From Carnobacterium gallinarum DSM 4847 (GTDB lineage: Bacteria > Bacillota > Bacilli > Lactobacillales > Carnobacteriaceae), in contig NZ_JQLU01000005.1 of assembly GCF_000744375.1 (NCBI RefSeq), positions 2,775,496 through 2,839,495 on the forward strand: a DNA stretch of 64,000 nucleotides, read 5' to 3'. Position numbers and translations under genes: made by a program. The notes beneath the pieces are model-generated. The model did no database searches, was not told the origin of the DNA, and saw only the letters and a list, made by a program, of their open reading frames with translations. Shown piece after piece: positions 53,042 through 60,242 of this stretch (position 1 is the first letter of the stretch; every line of letters begins with the position of its first letter).

Positions 53042-53115
53042 CGTCTCAAGAGGGATTCGAACCCCCGACCGTCCGCTTAGAAGGCGGATGCTCTATCCAG
53101 CTGAGCTATTGAGAC
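53042..53115 (-). tRNA. tRNA-Arg (anticodon TCT)
   Basis: The reverse strand folds as a complete tRNA: acceptor stem GTCTCAA/TTGAGAC with discriminator G, D arm AGCTCAGCTGGATAGAGC, anticodon arm TCCGC-CTTCTAA-GCGGA with anticodon TCT, and T arm with GGTTCGAATCC. It decodes AGA arginine codons. CCA is not encoded. It is 74 nt long and has its own terminator downstream. Confidence 0.96.
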
Positions 53116-53293
53116 AAGTTTTAACGACAAGATTTATTATAGACAAAATTGAATAAAAAGTCAACATTATTTTATAATATAATTAAATTTACTAAAAAAA
53201 TAGTTGGTTTTCCTTAAAACTAAACGGTTAATTTGCTAAATAACGTCTGATTAGGTATATTGGAGAAAGAAAAATTAAAGGAGAATCTAGTAT

Positions 53294-54940
53294 ATGGATT
53301 CAAAATCAAAAAGAACTTTATTTAATTTACCTAAACGTAAAAAATTATCTTTGCAATCAACGATTATTGTTGTTGTGACAGTTGCTACAATTGTTTCTTT
53401 AATTGTATCAGCGGTACTTATTCGGAATTATGTGATTAATAAAGAGTTTGAAAATACAAAGGACAAAATTTCTAATATAGCCAATTTAGTTGCAGAAAGC
53501 AGTGTAGTTAAAGAGGGGCTTGAAAAAAAAGTTCCACAAACAGATATTCAAGAATATGCTGAGATGGTATCGGAAACGACGAGTGTTGATTTCGTGGTGA
53601 TTCTGAATACCGACTTGATTCGCTTATCTCATCCAGATAAAACAGTGATTGGTGAACCTTTTTCAAATATTCCAGATGCTAGAAAAGCTTTAACAGGAAA
53701 AAGTCATTATTCCAAACAGGTTGGAGTGTTAGGAGAAGGTTATCGTTATTTTACACCGATTTTTAATAGCCAAGGTGAGGTTATTGGCGTTGTATGTGTT
53801 GGATTGACAATGGTTTCTATGAATCGTGAAGTCAGTGAAGCTCAAAAAACAATCTTAGTTGGCTTGATTTTAGGATTAGTTGTTGGAGTAGTCGGAGCTA
53901 TTTTTTTATCTCAAAAAGTAAAAGCTATTTTATTTGGTCTAGAACCCGCAGAAATTGCTACACGTTTAAGTGAGAAAGATATTATTGAGAACGAAGTAAG
54001 TGAAGGGATTTTAGCTGTATCAGTTGAACGAGATGTCGTTTTAGTGAACAGTGAGGCGAGTAAAATCTTCGCTAAATCGACTAGCCAACAAGAAGTACAA
54101 CTGGGAAATAAGCTAGATACTGATTTATATACAGTTTTATTTGAGCAAGTTTTTATCACAAAAGCGAAAATAAAGGATCAAGCATTGTATTTGAGTGGTA
54201 TTGAAGTGATTGCTAGTATTGCACCAATATTTATTGATGATGAAGTATACGGGGCTGTAGCTACGTTTAGAGATCAATCTGAAATGCAGTATTTAATTCA
54301 CGAATTAAGCGGAATGGAGCAATATATCGACTCAATGCGAGCGCAAACTCATGAATTTATGAATAAAATGCACGTGATTTTAGGATTGATTGAACTTGAA
54401 AAATATCATGAGGTATCGCTTTTTATTCGTCAATTGACAAAAGACTATCAACAAGAAGTTGGATTTGTTACTGAAAAAATCAAGATTCCAGCAATAGCCG
54501 GCTTTTTATTAGGTAAAATTAACGAAGCTAAGGAACAAGGTGTTGAGATTGTTTTAGAAGAGAATTCCTTTTTGCCGGATTTAAAGGCAAGTGACAGTAT
54601 CCATCTCTTATTGCAAATTTTGGGAAACCTTTTAGATAATGCTAAAGAAGCGGCAATGCAAACTACCAAGAAACAGGTAAGATTGTTTCTTAGTTATGAT
54701 TTAGAAGGACAAATTTTAATTATCAAAGTGACTGATTTTGGAGAAGGAATTTCAATAGATATTCAACAAAAGATGTTTGAACGAGGATTTTCAACTAAAG
54801 GCGAACATCGAGGATATGGTTTAAATTTAATTCAAACAATTGTGACAAATCATCATGGTTTTATTGAAGTGAAAAGTCAACAAGGAGAGGGAACCGCTTT
54901 TTATATTGAATTTCCTTATGAGATGGAGGACTTAAAGTGA
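53294..54940 (+). CDS. CitA/DcuS/MaeK-family sensor histidine kinase
   Basis: The 548-residue protein has a membrane segment (about 23-46), an extracytoplasmic PAS-type sensor domain (about 47-183, VDFVVILNTDLIRLSHPDKTVIGEPF and VGVLGEGYRYFTPIFNSQGEVIGVVCVG), a second membrane segment (about 187-206), a cytoplasmic PAS domain and a kinase core with phospho-acceptor His near 353 in RAQTHEFMNKMHVILGLIEL, NLLDNAKEAA, and DFGEGI / STKGEHRGYGLNLI. Relatives sense citrate, malate or other di- and tricarboxylates outside the cell. The response regulator overlaps by 4 nt. The convergent carrier and dehydrogenase genes are the likely targets. Confidence 0.9.
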   Translation: MDSKSKRTLFNLPKRKKLSLQSTIIVVVTVATIVSLIVSAVLIRNYVINKEFENTKDKISNIANLVAESSVVKEGLEKKVPQTDIQEYAEMVSETTSVDFVVILNTDLIRLSHPDKTVIGEPFSNIPDARKALTGKSHYSKQVGVLGEGYRYFTPIFNSQGEVIGVVCVGLTMVSMNREVSEAQKTILVGLILGLVVGVVGAIFLSQKVKAILFGLEPAEIATRLSEKDIIENEVSEGILAVSVERDVVLVNSEASKIFAKSTSQQEVQLGNKLDTDLYTVLFEQVFITKAKIKDQALYLSGIEVIASIAPIFIDDEVYGAVATFRDQSEMQYLIHELSGMEQYIDSMRAQTHEFMNKMHVILGLIELEKYHEVSLFIRQLTKDYQQEVGFVTEKIKIPAIAGFLLGKINEAKEQGVEIVLEENSFLPDLKASDSIHLLLQILGNLLDNAKEAAMQTTKKQVRLFLSYDLEGQILIIKVTDFGEGISIDIQQKMFERGFSTKGEHRGYGLNLIQTIVTNHHGFIEVKSQQGEGTAFYIEFPYEMEDLK

Positions 54941-55668
54941 CAAAGGTATTAATTATTGAAGATGATCCAATGGTTGCAACGTTAAATCAGCAGTTTATTC
55001 AAAAGATTGCTGAAGTTGAAATTATTGGCAATGTACGAAATATTCAAGATGCACGAGCGCTGTTAGCAAAAGAAAGTGTTGACTTATTATTATTAGATGT
55101 GTATTTACCAGGAATGACAGGACTAGAATTTTTAGCAGAATTACATGAGAAGAAAATGAAAGTAGCGGTTATTTTAATTACTGCGGCAAATGATGTTTCA
55201 ACAGTGAAAGAGGCAATTTATTATGGGGTCGTTGATTATTTAATTAAACCATTCACTTTTGAACGTTTTAAATTAGCTTTTGAAAAGTTTCAAGAGCTAA
55301 CAAATGTGACACAAGAAATTCAAGCAACAGATCAAAGCCAGCTGGATAAGTATTTTAATAGCTCTAGATTGATAAATGAGGAAGTTCCGGAATTCAAAAA
55401 TCAAGAAGAATTACCTAAGGGATTATCACGTTTTACTTTGAAAAAAATCTATTATCAAATCAAACAGCATCAAAGCTCCTTTTCAACAGAAGAGTTAGCC
55501 GGAGAAGTCGGATTATCGAGAATTTCAACAAAAAAATATTTAGTATTTTTAGCAGAAATTCAAGTTTTGGAAGAAGAGATGGAATACTTAGAAATTGGAA
55601 GGCCATTGACTTTATATCGGTTGAATCAAGCAAAAACAAATGATGTTCATCGCTATATAAATGAATAA
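54937..55668 (+). CDS. CitB/DcuR/MaeR-family response regulator
   Basis: The 243-residue protein has a receiver domain with phosphorylatable Asp54 in VDLLLLDVYLPGMTG, acidic pocket EDD (8-10) and Lys in DYLIKPF, and a C-terminal HTH (about 165-230: LKKIYYQIKQHQSSFSTEELAGEVGLSRISTKKYLVFLAEIQVL). The start is GTG 54937, overlapping the kinase stop as GTGA, the usual coupling of such pairs. In lactic acid bacteria MaeR and CitB-type regulators activate malate or citrate use genes. Confidence 0.9.
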   Translation: MTKVLIIEDDPMVATLNQQFIQKIAEVEIIGNVRNIQDARALLAKESVDLLLLDVYLPGMTGLEFLAELHEKKMKVAVILITAANDVSTVKEAIYYGVVDYLIKPFTFERFKLAFEKFQELTNVTQEIQATDQSQLDKYFNSSRLINEEVPEFKNQEELPKGLSRFTLKKIYYQIKQHQSSFSTEELAGEVGLSRISTKKYLVFLAEIQVLEEEMEYLEIGRPLTLYRLNQAKTNDVHRYINE

Positions 55669-55718
55669 AAAAAATTTACTCATTCCACTTCATGAAGAGG
55701 GACGAGTAAATTTTTTGT
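55669..55718. terminator. Bidirectional terminator between the two-component system and the dehydrogenase
   Basis: Stem AAAAAATTTACTC/GAGTAAATTTTTT (55669-55681 with 55704-55716). Confidence 0.85.
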
Positions 55719-55719
55719 T

Positions 55720-56733
55720 TTATGCAATAACAGGAAGCTCTACAGCATTTGCTGTTTTGCCAGTAGTTAAAATATCATTAAAGTTTTCAAAACTGGTTTC
55801 TACCATGTTAGCTAATGCTTCATCAGTATTAGAACCAATATGTGGAGTGACTAAAACACGTGGATAGAGATCAACCAATTTTTGAACAGTTGGATCAGGT
55901 AAAGCTTGCCACGGTTGGAATGCTTTAAAGAATAAATCCTTTTCATTGGCAAAGACATCTGTTGCGAATCCAGCAAGTTGGTTGTTTTCAAGTGCTTCAA
56001 GAATTGCTTCATTATCTTGTAATTCACCACGAGCTGTATTGATTAGAATAGCATCTTCTTTCATTTTGGCTAAGAAGTCTGAGTTAATCATTTTATCGTT
56101 TTGACCTGGGAAATAGGGCACGTGAATACTTACAATGTCACTTTCGGCTAATAAATGATCTAATGTTTTGAATTCTAACACGTCTTTTGCAGCATCTGAT
56201 TCAAATACATCATACCCAATGACTTTTGCACCTAATCCTTTAAATAGTTTAGCTTCTGTTAAACCGATTTTACCTGTTCCGATGATTCCAACTGTACAGT
56301 TACGAACTTCACGACTAAACATTTGTGTATCAACAACAAAGTTTTTAAAAGATGTTCTTGAAGTGGTGTAAGCCGTGTTACGTAAAAGCATCATTGCTAG
56401 AGTTAGAGATAATTCAGCAATTGCATTTGGTGAATAAGAAGGGACACGAGCCACTTCCATATGGTAGTGACTTGCAGCTTCTAGATCAATATGGTTGAAT
56501 CCAACTGTTCTAGTGAAGACATATTTAATGCCATACTCATTCAATTTAGCTAAATTTTGACGGTCTGCAACACAATTTCCTCTTAATAAAACAGCATCAT
56601 GATCTTTAGCTGTTTCAATATTTTCGTGAGTTAGTAATTCTTCCACCAAAGTTAATTCATAATTGTATTTGTTCAATGATTGAAAGAAAGGCACTTCATT
56701 TGGGCGAACTCCGTAACAAGCAATTTTAAACAT
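55720..56733 (-). CDS. D-2-hydroxyacid dehydrogenase (D-lactate dehydrogenase-like)
   Basis: The enzyme reduces a 2-oxoacid such as pyruvate to the D-hydroxyacid with NADH. The 337-residue protein has the substrate domain (TRTVGFNHIDLEAA, RVPSYSPNAIAELSLTLAMMLLR), the Rossmann domain GIIGTGKIG, catalytic Arg in NTARGE, a Glu in the LAGFATDVFANE region and catalytic His in TPHIGSNTDEAL. It looks closest to the LdhA/VanH/D-hydroxyisocaproate group; the exact substrate cannot be read. CAGGAGGAAACAATT precedes the ATG. The carrier gene upstream (42-bp gap) shares its transcript and Rex-like operator. Confidence 0.92.
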   Translation of the reverse strand: MFKIACYGVRPNEVPFFQSLNKYNYELTLVEELLTHENIETAKDHDAVLLRGNCVADRQNLAKLNEYGIKYVFTRTVGFNHIDLEAASHYHMEVARVPSYSPNAIAELSLTLAMMLLRNTAYTTSRTSFKNFVVDTQMFSREVRNCTVGIIGTGKIGLTEAKLFKGLGAKVIGYDVFESDAAKDVLEFKTLDHLLAESDIVSIHVPYFPGQNDKMINSDFLAKMKEDAILINTARGELQDNEAILEALENNQLAGFATDVFANEKDLFFKAFQPWQALPDPTVQKLVDLYPRVLVTPHIGSNTDEALANMVETSFENFNDILTTGKTANAVELPVIA

Positions 56734-56775
56734 AATTGTTTCCTCCTGAGAATAATTTATTTTTTTAGTTGATTT

Positions 56776-57834
56776 TTAGAATAAACCTGTTTTGCTAATA
56801 ACTTCTAGAATGATAATCCAGATGGGTGTCATCACAACAGCGGTGACGGTTGATAAGAGTGAGGCGTTTGATGCCAGAAGAGCATCTTTATCAAAACTAA
56901 TGGCATAAGCGGCAGCAACTGTAGCTGTTGGAGTTGCCATCATAATAACGATAGTAGCAAGTGCTGTGAAGCTAACTGGTAAAATACCAGTAACAGATAA
57001 TAAGGCTAATAAAACGATGTTAATAGCTGGTACAAGAATAACTTTGACCACGCTGTAGTACCATGAAGTTTTATCTGAAGCAGCTTTTTTAAAGCTAATT
57101 TCACCTAATGTTGAACCGATAGATAACCAAGCAAGTGGTGAAGCTAAACCTGCTAAATAAGTCATTGGTTTAAATAACCAGACTGCCGTTTGATCAATAC
57201 GTAGAAAAGCAACTTGATGAGCAGCGGCACCATCTAATCCAGCGACGGTAACTTGTGGCATATAACCTTGGAAAATCCAAATAATTAAACCAGCAAAAGT
57301 TGCAATAATGATTGGATTTAAGAACATTGTTTTAATATTTTTTAATTCCATTTTTAAACCACTCATTTTAATGTAGCCATATGAGTAAAGGAAAATGCGG
57401 TAGCCAATGTTAAAGATTGAGCTAAACATTACACCAATAGGTCCGTAGATAGCACTAACAATCGGTGTGCCGAAAAATGTTGTTGAACCAAAAATAGTTA
57501 ACACACGTAAGGTATCTTGACGATCCCCTTTATAACTAAGAAAGAAGGGTTTTGATACAAAAATTAAAATAATATAAATCGCAATTCCCCAGATTAAAAC
57601 GTTCATCCCTTGTTTTAATGTATCAGGATCAATATCTTGCATAAAAGCATTAAAAGCTAAGGCAGGTAATGCTACTGTTAAAACGACTTTAGATAATAAT
57701 TTTCCGACTTCTGCTGAGAAGATCCCTTTTTTGCGGCAAAAGAAGCCAAGTAAGATAATAAAGACTGTTGATGTGATGGCGCTAATAATATTCATGTCCG
57801 TGACAGTCGTTTTAATAATTTCTAAGATGTTCAT
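56776..57834 (-). CDS. AEC family transporter (malate/organic acid permease type)
   Basis: The 352-residue membrane protein has about ten hydrophobic segments in two groups of five around a hydrophilic centre, with family elements LGFFCRKKGIFSAEVGKLLSKVVLTVALPALAF, FGTPIVSAIYGPIG and MATPTATVAAAYAISF. Auxin-efflux-carrier family members in lactic acid bacteria include malate permease MleP. The partner dehydrogenase and the citrate/malate-type two-component system point to a hydroxy- or oxoacid as substrate. The frame opens at 57867, but GGAGGAAACACC sets ATG 57834. Confidence 0.88.
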   Translation of the reverse strand: MNILEIIKTTVTDMNIISAITSTVFIILLGFFCRKKGIFSAEVGKLLSKVVLTVALPALAFNAFMQDIDPDTLKQGMNVLIWGIAIYIILIFVSKPFFLSYKGDRQDTLRVLTIFGSTTFFGTPIVSAIYGPIGVMFSSIFNIGYRIFLYSYGYIKMSGLKMELKNIKTMFLNPIIIATFAGLIIWIFQGYMPQVTVAGLDGAAAHQVAFLRIDQTAVWLFKPMTYLAGLASPLAWLSIGSTLGEISFKKAASDKTSWYYSVVKVILVPAINIVLLALLSVTGILPVSFTALATIVIMMATPTATVAAAYAISFDKDALLASNASLLSTVTAVVMTPIWIIILEVISKTGLF

Positions 57835-58217
57835 GGTGTTTCCTCCAAAGAATGTATTTTTTATCACAAAGTGTAGTTCGTTGATACGGCCATATCTTGT
57901 TTACATGCTTATCTTACTGCTTAATTGTGAATAAGTTAACAATATGTAATTAATCTAAACTTATGTAACTAATGTAAGTGAAGAAAATCACTAAATAGTG
58001 TTTTTTATTAATAAACACTGTATAAATAGCCTTTTTATGTAGAATAGTCAGACGGATTTAGAGCGGATATAATAAAGTTAATAGCTATCTGAATTTTATT
58101 TAGTTAGACTAATGATTTTTATTGTGAAATTAGTATCAATTCTACTGAATATTTAGGCCCGTTCTTTTTACTTAGTCAAGAAGGTGGGATACAGATAGGA
58201 AATAGAAAGTGATACCC
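57835..58217. other. Upstream region of the carrier operon, up to the IS insertion
   Basis: About 380 bp without a gene. It holds the Rex-like operator below, a hairpin-like ATAGTGTTTTTTATTAATAAACACTGTAT stretch near 57995-58023, and a lone half-site TTGTGAAAT near 58122. Nothing else recognised. Confidence 0.5.
57925..57942. promoter_or_regulatory. Rex-like operator upstream of the carrier-dehydrogenase operon
   Basis: TTGTGAATAAGTTAACAA has the same two half-sites (TTGTGAA, TTAACAA) and spacing as site 2 at adhE (17649-17666). It lies about 90 bp upstream of the carrier start codon, reverse strand. Confidence 0.68.
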
Positions 58218-58246
58218 TTGTGTCCATTTAAAAAGAAATCCTCTAT
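58218..58246 (+). repeat. Left copy of 29-bp target-site duplication
   Basis: Begins TTGTGTCCATTT and ends ATCCTCTAT; identical to 59827-59855. It directly abuts the left end of the insertion sequence. Confidence 0.88.
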
Positions 58247-58315
58247 ATCGTTCGAACATGATAATGTCTTAATGTAATCGAAGCACAAAATGTCCCTTCG
58301 TGATAAAATCAAACC

Positions 58316-59722
58316 ATGAAAAGGATAATACTAACAATGAATGAAGATAAGAAATATAACGTAATAAAAGCTGTCACAGAAAAAAGAAAAGATAAGAAGA
58401 GAGCTTGTGTTGAACTAGATCTCTCGATCAGACAAGTCAATCGATTAATCCAAAAATATCAAGAAGGAGGAAAGGCTGTTTTTTCACACGGCAATAGAGG
58501 AAAAAAACAGATGCATGCCGTACCGGAGGATGTAAAAAAACAAATCATTGGGCTTTATCAACAGTTTAATATAAAACCGAATGTGAAGCACTTTACTGAA
58601 ATATTAAAGGAGGATTATGCGATCTGTTACACCGATACAACGATTCGAAATATTTTATACCTAGCGAATATTATCTCACCTAAAACACAAAGAAAGACAC
58701 GAAAAAAAATAAAAGCTCGAATCAAAGCACAATCAATGAAAGCAAAGACAAAGCTTGATAATCCACTGCTTCCAAGAGCCGAAGATCAACTGGCTTCACC
58801 CGAAAAAATCCATCCTAGCCGCTCTAGGAAAAAATACCAAGGAGAGCTGATTCAAATGGATGCCAGTTCATACAATTGGTTCGGGAACGACGTCACCCAT
58901 CTTCACTTAGCGATTGATGACGCTTCTGGGGATATCGTTGGTGGGTATTTCGACACGCAAGAAACGCTCAATGGCTATTATCATGTGCTCCATCAGATCC
59001 TCCGTAACCGAGGGATTCCTTTAGCTTTTTTAACCGATAAACGAACCGTTTTTGACTATCAATCCAAAACCAAGAAAGTCGTTGAGGAAGATACCTTCAC
59101 GCAATTTGGTTTTGCCTGCCATCAACTCGGTATTGACATTCGTACCTCCTCTATTCCACAAGCGAAAGGCCGTGTAGAACGATTAAACGGCACGGTTCAA
59201 TCACGACTTCCTGTAGATTTAGAATTAGCAGGGATCCAATCTATTGTGGAAGCCAATCATTTTTTAACAAAATGGATTCAATCATTTAACAGGAAGTTTG
59301 GTAATAAGACGAAGGAATCAATCTATGAGAAGGCACCTACGAAATCAGAGATGAATTTATTATTAGCACGAGTCGCAAATAGAAAAATCGATAGTGGGCA
59401 TCACATTCGGTATCAAAATAACTACTATTTACCGACGGAGGGTAGCGAAGATCAGTACTTTACACGCGGATCAAAAGCCCTCGTTATCGAATCCTTTAAC
59501 GGCGAAATCTATGTAAATATCGCTGAAAAAATATACACAACAAGGAGACTGAAAGAACATGACGACTATTCAACAGAGTTTGACCCGATTCCAGAGCAAA
59601 AAAAAGAAAGACGCCAGTATATTCCCCCACAATCTCACCCGTGGAAACTAGAGTCTTTCAAAAGATATCTTCGCAGCATCGGAAAAACACTCGAAGAATA
59701 CGAAGCTGAACGAGCAGCTTAA
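58316..59722 (+). CDS. IS1202-type DDE transposase
   Basis: The 468-residue protein has an N-terminal HTH region (KRACVELDLSIRQVNRLIQKYQEGGKAVFSHGNRGK) and an rve-type catalytic core with Asp in LIQMDASSYNWFG, Asp in LAFLTDKRTVF and Glu in GRVERLNGTVQSRL, that is a DDE triad, followed by a C-terminal beta domain. The style (QMDASxYxWFG, LTDxRTVF, KGRVERLNGT) is that of ISNCY/IS1202 transposases. A single uninterrupted frame without programmed frameshift starts at ATG 58316; the ribosome binding site is weak. It appears functional. Confidence 0.88.
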   Translation: MKRIILTMNEDKKYNVIKAVTEKRKDKKRACVELDLSIRQVNRLIQKYQEGGKAVFSHGNRGKKQMHAVPEDVKKQIIGLYQQFNIKPNVKHFTEILKEDYAICYTDTTIRNILYLANIISPKTQRKTRKKIKARIKAQSMKAKTKLDNPLLPRAEDQLASPEKIHPSRSRKKYQGELIQMDASSYNWFGNDVTHLHLAIDDASGDIVGGYFDTQETLNGYYHVLHQILRNRGIPLAFLTDKRTVFDYQSKTKKVVEEDTFTQFGFACHQLGIDIRTSSIPQAKGRVERLNGTVQSRLPVDLELAGIQSIVEANHFLTKWIQSFNRKFGNKTKESIYEKAPTKSEMNLLLARVANRKIDSGHHIRYQNNYYLPTEGSEDQYFTRGSKALVIESFNGEIYVNIAEKIYTTRRLKEHDDYSTEFDPIPEQKKERRQYIPPQSHPWKLESFKRYLRSIGKTLEEYEAERAA

Positions 59723-59743
59723 CACTCATTTTACCAAATACGG

Positions 59744-59790
59744 TCACATTAATGCAAGTTTTTACGAAGGAAAAGCTTGCATTAATGTGA
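59744..59790. repeat. 15-bp inverted repeat near the IS right end
   Basis: TCACATTAATGCAAG (59744-59758) and CTTGCATTAATGTGA (59776-59790) are exact complements across 17 nt, between the transposase stop and the right end. No U-run follows. Confidence 0.75.
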
Positions 59791-59826
59791 GCTTAAGGTT
59801 TAGGACATTTTACCTTTCGCTTGACA

Positions 59827-59855
59827 TTGTGTCCATTTAAAAAGAAATCCTCTAT
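59827..59855 (+). repeat. Right copy of 29-bp target-site duplication
   Basis: Identical to 58218-58246. Its last T is also the first base of the -35 box TTGACT of the following promoter. Confidence 0.88.
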
Positions 59856-59883
59856 TGACTGATTCTGGGGGAAAAGTTATACT
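59855..59883 (+). promoter_or_regulatory. Strong promoter adjoining the IS
   Basis: -35 TTGACT (59855-59860), exactly 17 bp, -10 TATACT (59878-59883). Confidence 0.78.
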
Positions 59884-59889
59884 TACTTA

Positions 59890-60148
59890 ATAAAGTTAAA
59901 ATTAAATGGACAATTAAAATAAATTGAGGTGCTTTTTGTGAGTGGAGTCGTATCTAAATAGGCTAATTAAATCAACTAAATAAAAAAATTTCTGAGGAAA
60001 TTACGTTTATTTAGTGTACACCTATAAAGATACCTATCTTACTTTATGTAAAAAGTCGCTGAATTTGAAATACAGGTTTATTTGAGTAAATCTATATTTA
60101 TTTAATGAAGTGAGTGACTAAAGTTGTGGGAATCCACAGCTTTTTTTG
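59890..60148 (+). ncRNA. Short transcription unit with a 7-codon ORF, possible ncRNA or dead gene
   Basis: The promoter at 59855-59883 and the terminator at 60124-60148 define a transcript of about 260 nt. A ribosome binding site GAGGTG (59926-59931) precedes GTG 59938, but the frame stops after seven codons (MSGVVSK). No other frame is open for more than about 25 codons. Either a small RNA with a leader peptide, or a gene killed after its start. The sequence alone cannot decide. Confidence 0.4.
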
Positions 60149-60191
60149 TTTTTCTGCATAATTTAAACTAAGTCTGATTGTCCATTTAATG
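59901..60191. repeat. 14-bp inverted repeats flanking the short transcription unit
   Basis: ATTAAATGGACAAT (59901-59914) is the exact complement of ATTGTCCATTTAAT (60178-60191). The core TGTCCATTTAA also begins both copies of the IS target duplication (58220-58230 and 59829-59839 region). Confidence 0.6.
60124..60148 (+). terminator. Terminator of the short transcription unit
   Basis: Stem GTTGTGG/CCACAGC (60124-60130 with 60135-60141, one G-T pair), loop GAAT, then seven T. Confidence 0.8.
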
Positions 60192-60242
60192 AAAATAAAG
60201 TGGGTATCTTTGTTGAAGAAATCAAAAACAAGGAGAATCATA

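Larger units (their letters stand above)
58247..59826 (+). mobile_element. IS1202-type insertion sequence (about 1.58 kb)
   Basis: The element contains one DDE transposase gene and is bounded by 29-bp direct repeats. Its outermost ~27 bp form an imperfect inverted repeat (left TATCGTTCGAAC.., right reverse complement TGTCAAGCGAAAGG.., about 17 of 27 matching, with shared AATGTC and TAA inner parts). Unusually long target duplications of 24-29 bp are a known trait of the IS1202 group, so structure and transposase agree. Exact ends are uncertain by 1-2 bp. Intact duplications and an intact gene suggest a recent insertion. Confidence 0.82.

Noticed and set aside
52953-53045. AGAGACGTC occurs both next to the tRNA-Arg 3' end and about 85 bp away, like an attachment-site duplication
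   Set aside because: Only nine bases match, no integrase is nearby, and the repeats enclose only the tRNA terminator, so it is not evidence for an integrated element.
55661-55867. 68-codon frame overlapping the end of the response regulator
   Set aside because: It crosses a bidirectional terminator and is antisense to the dehydrogenase gene.
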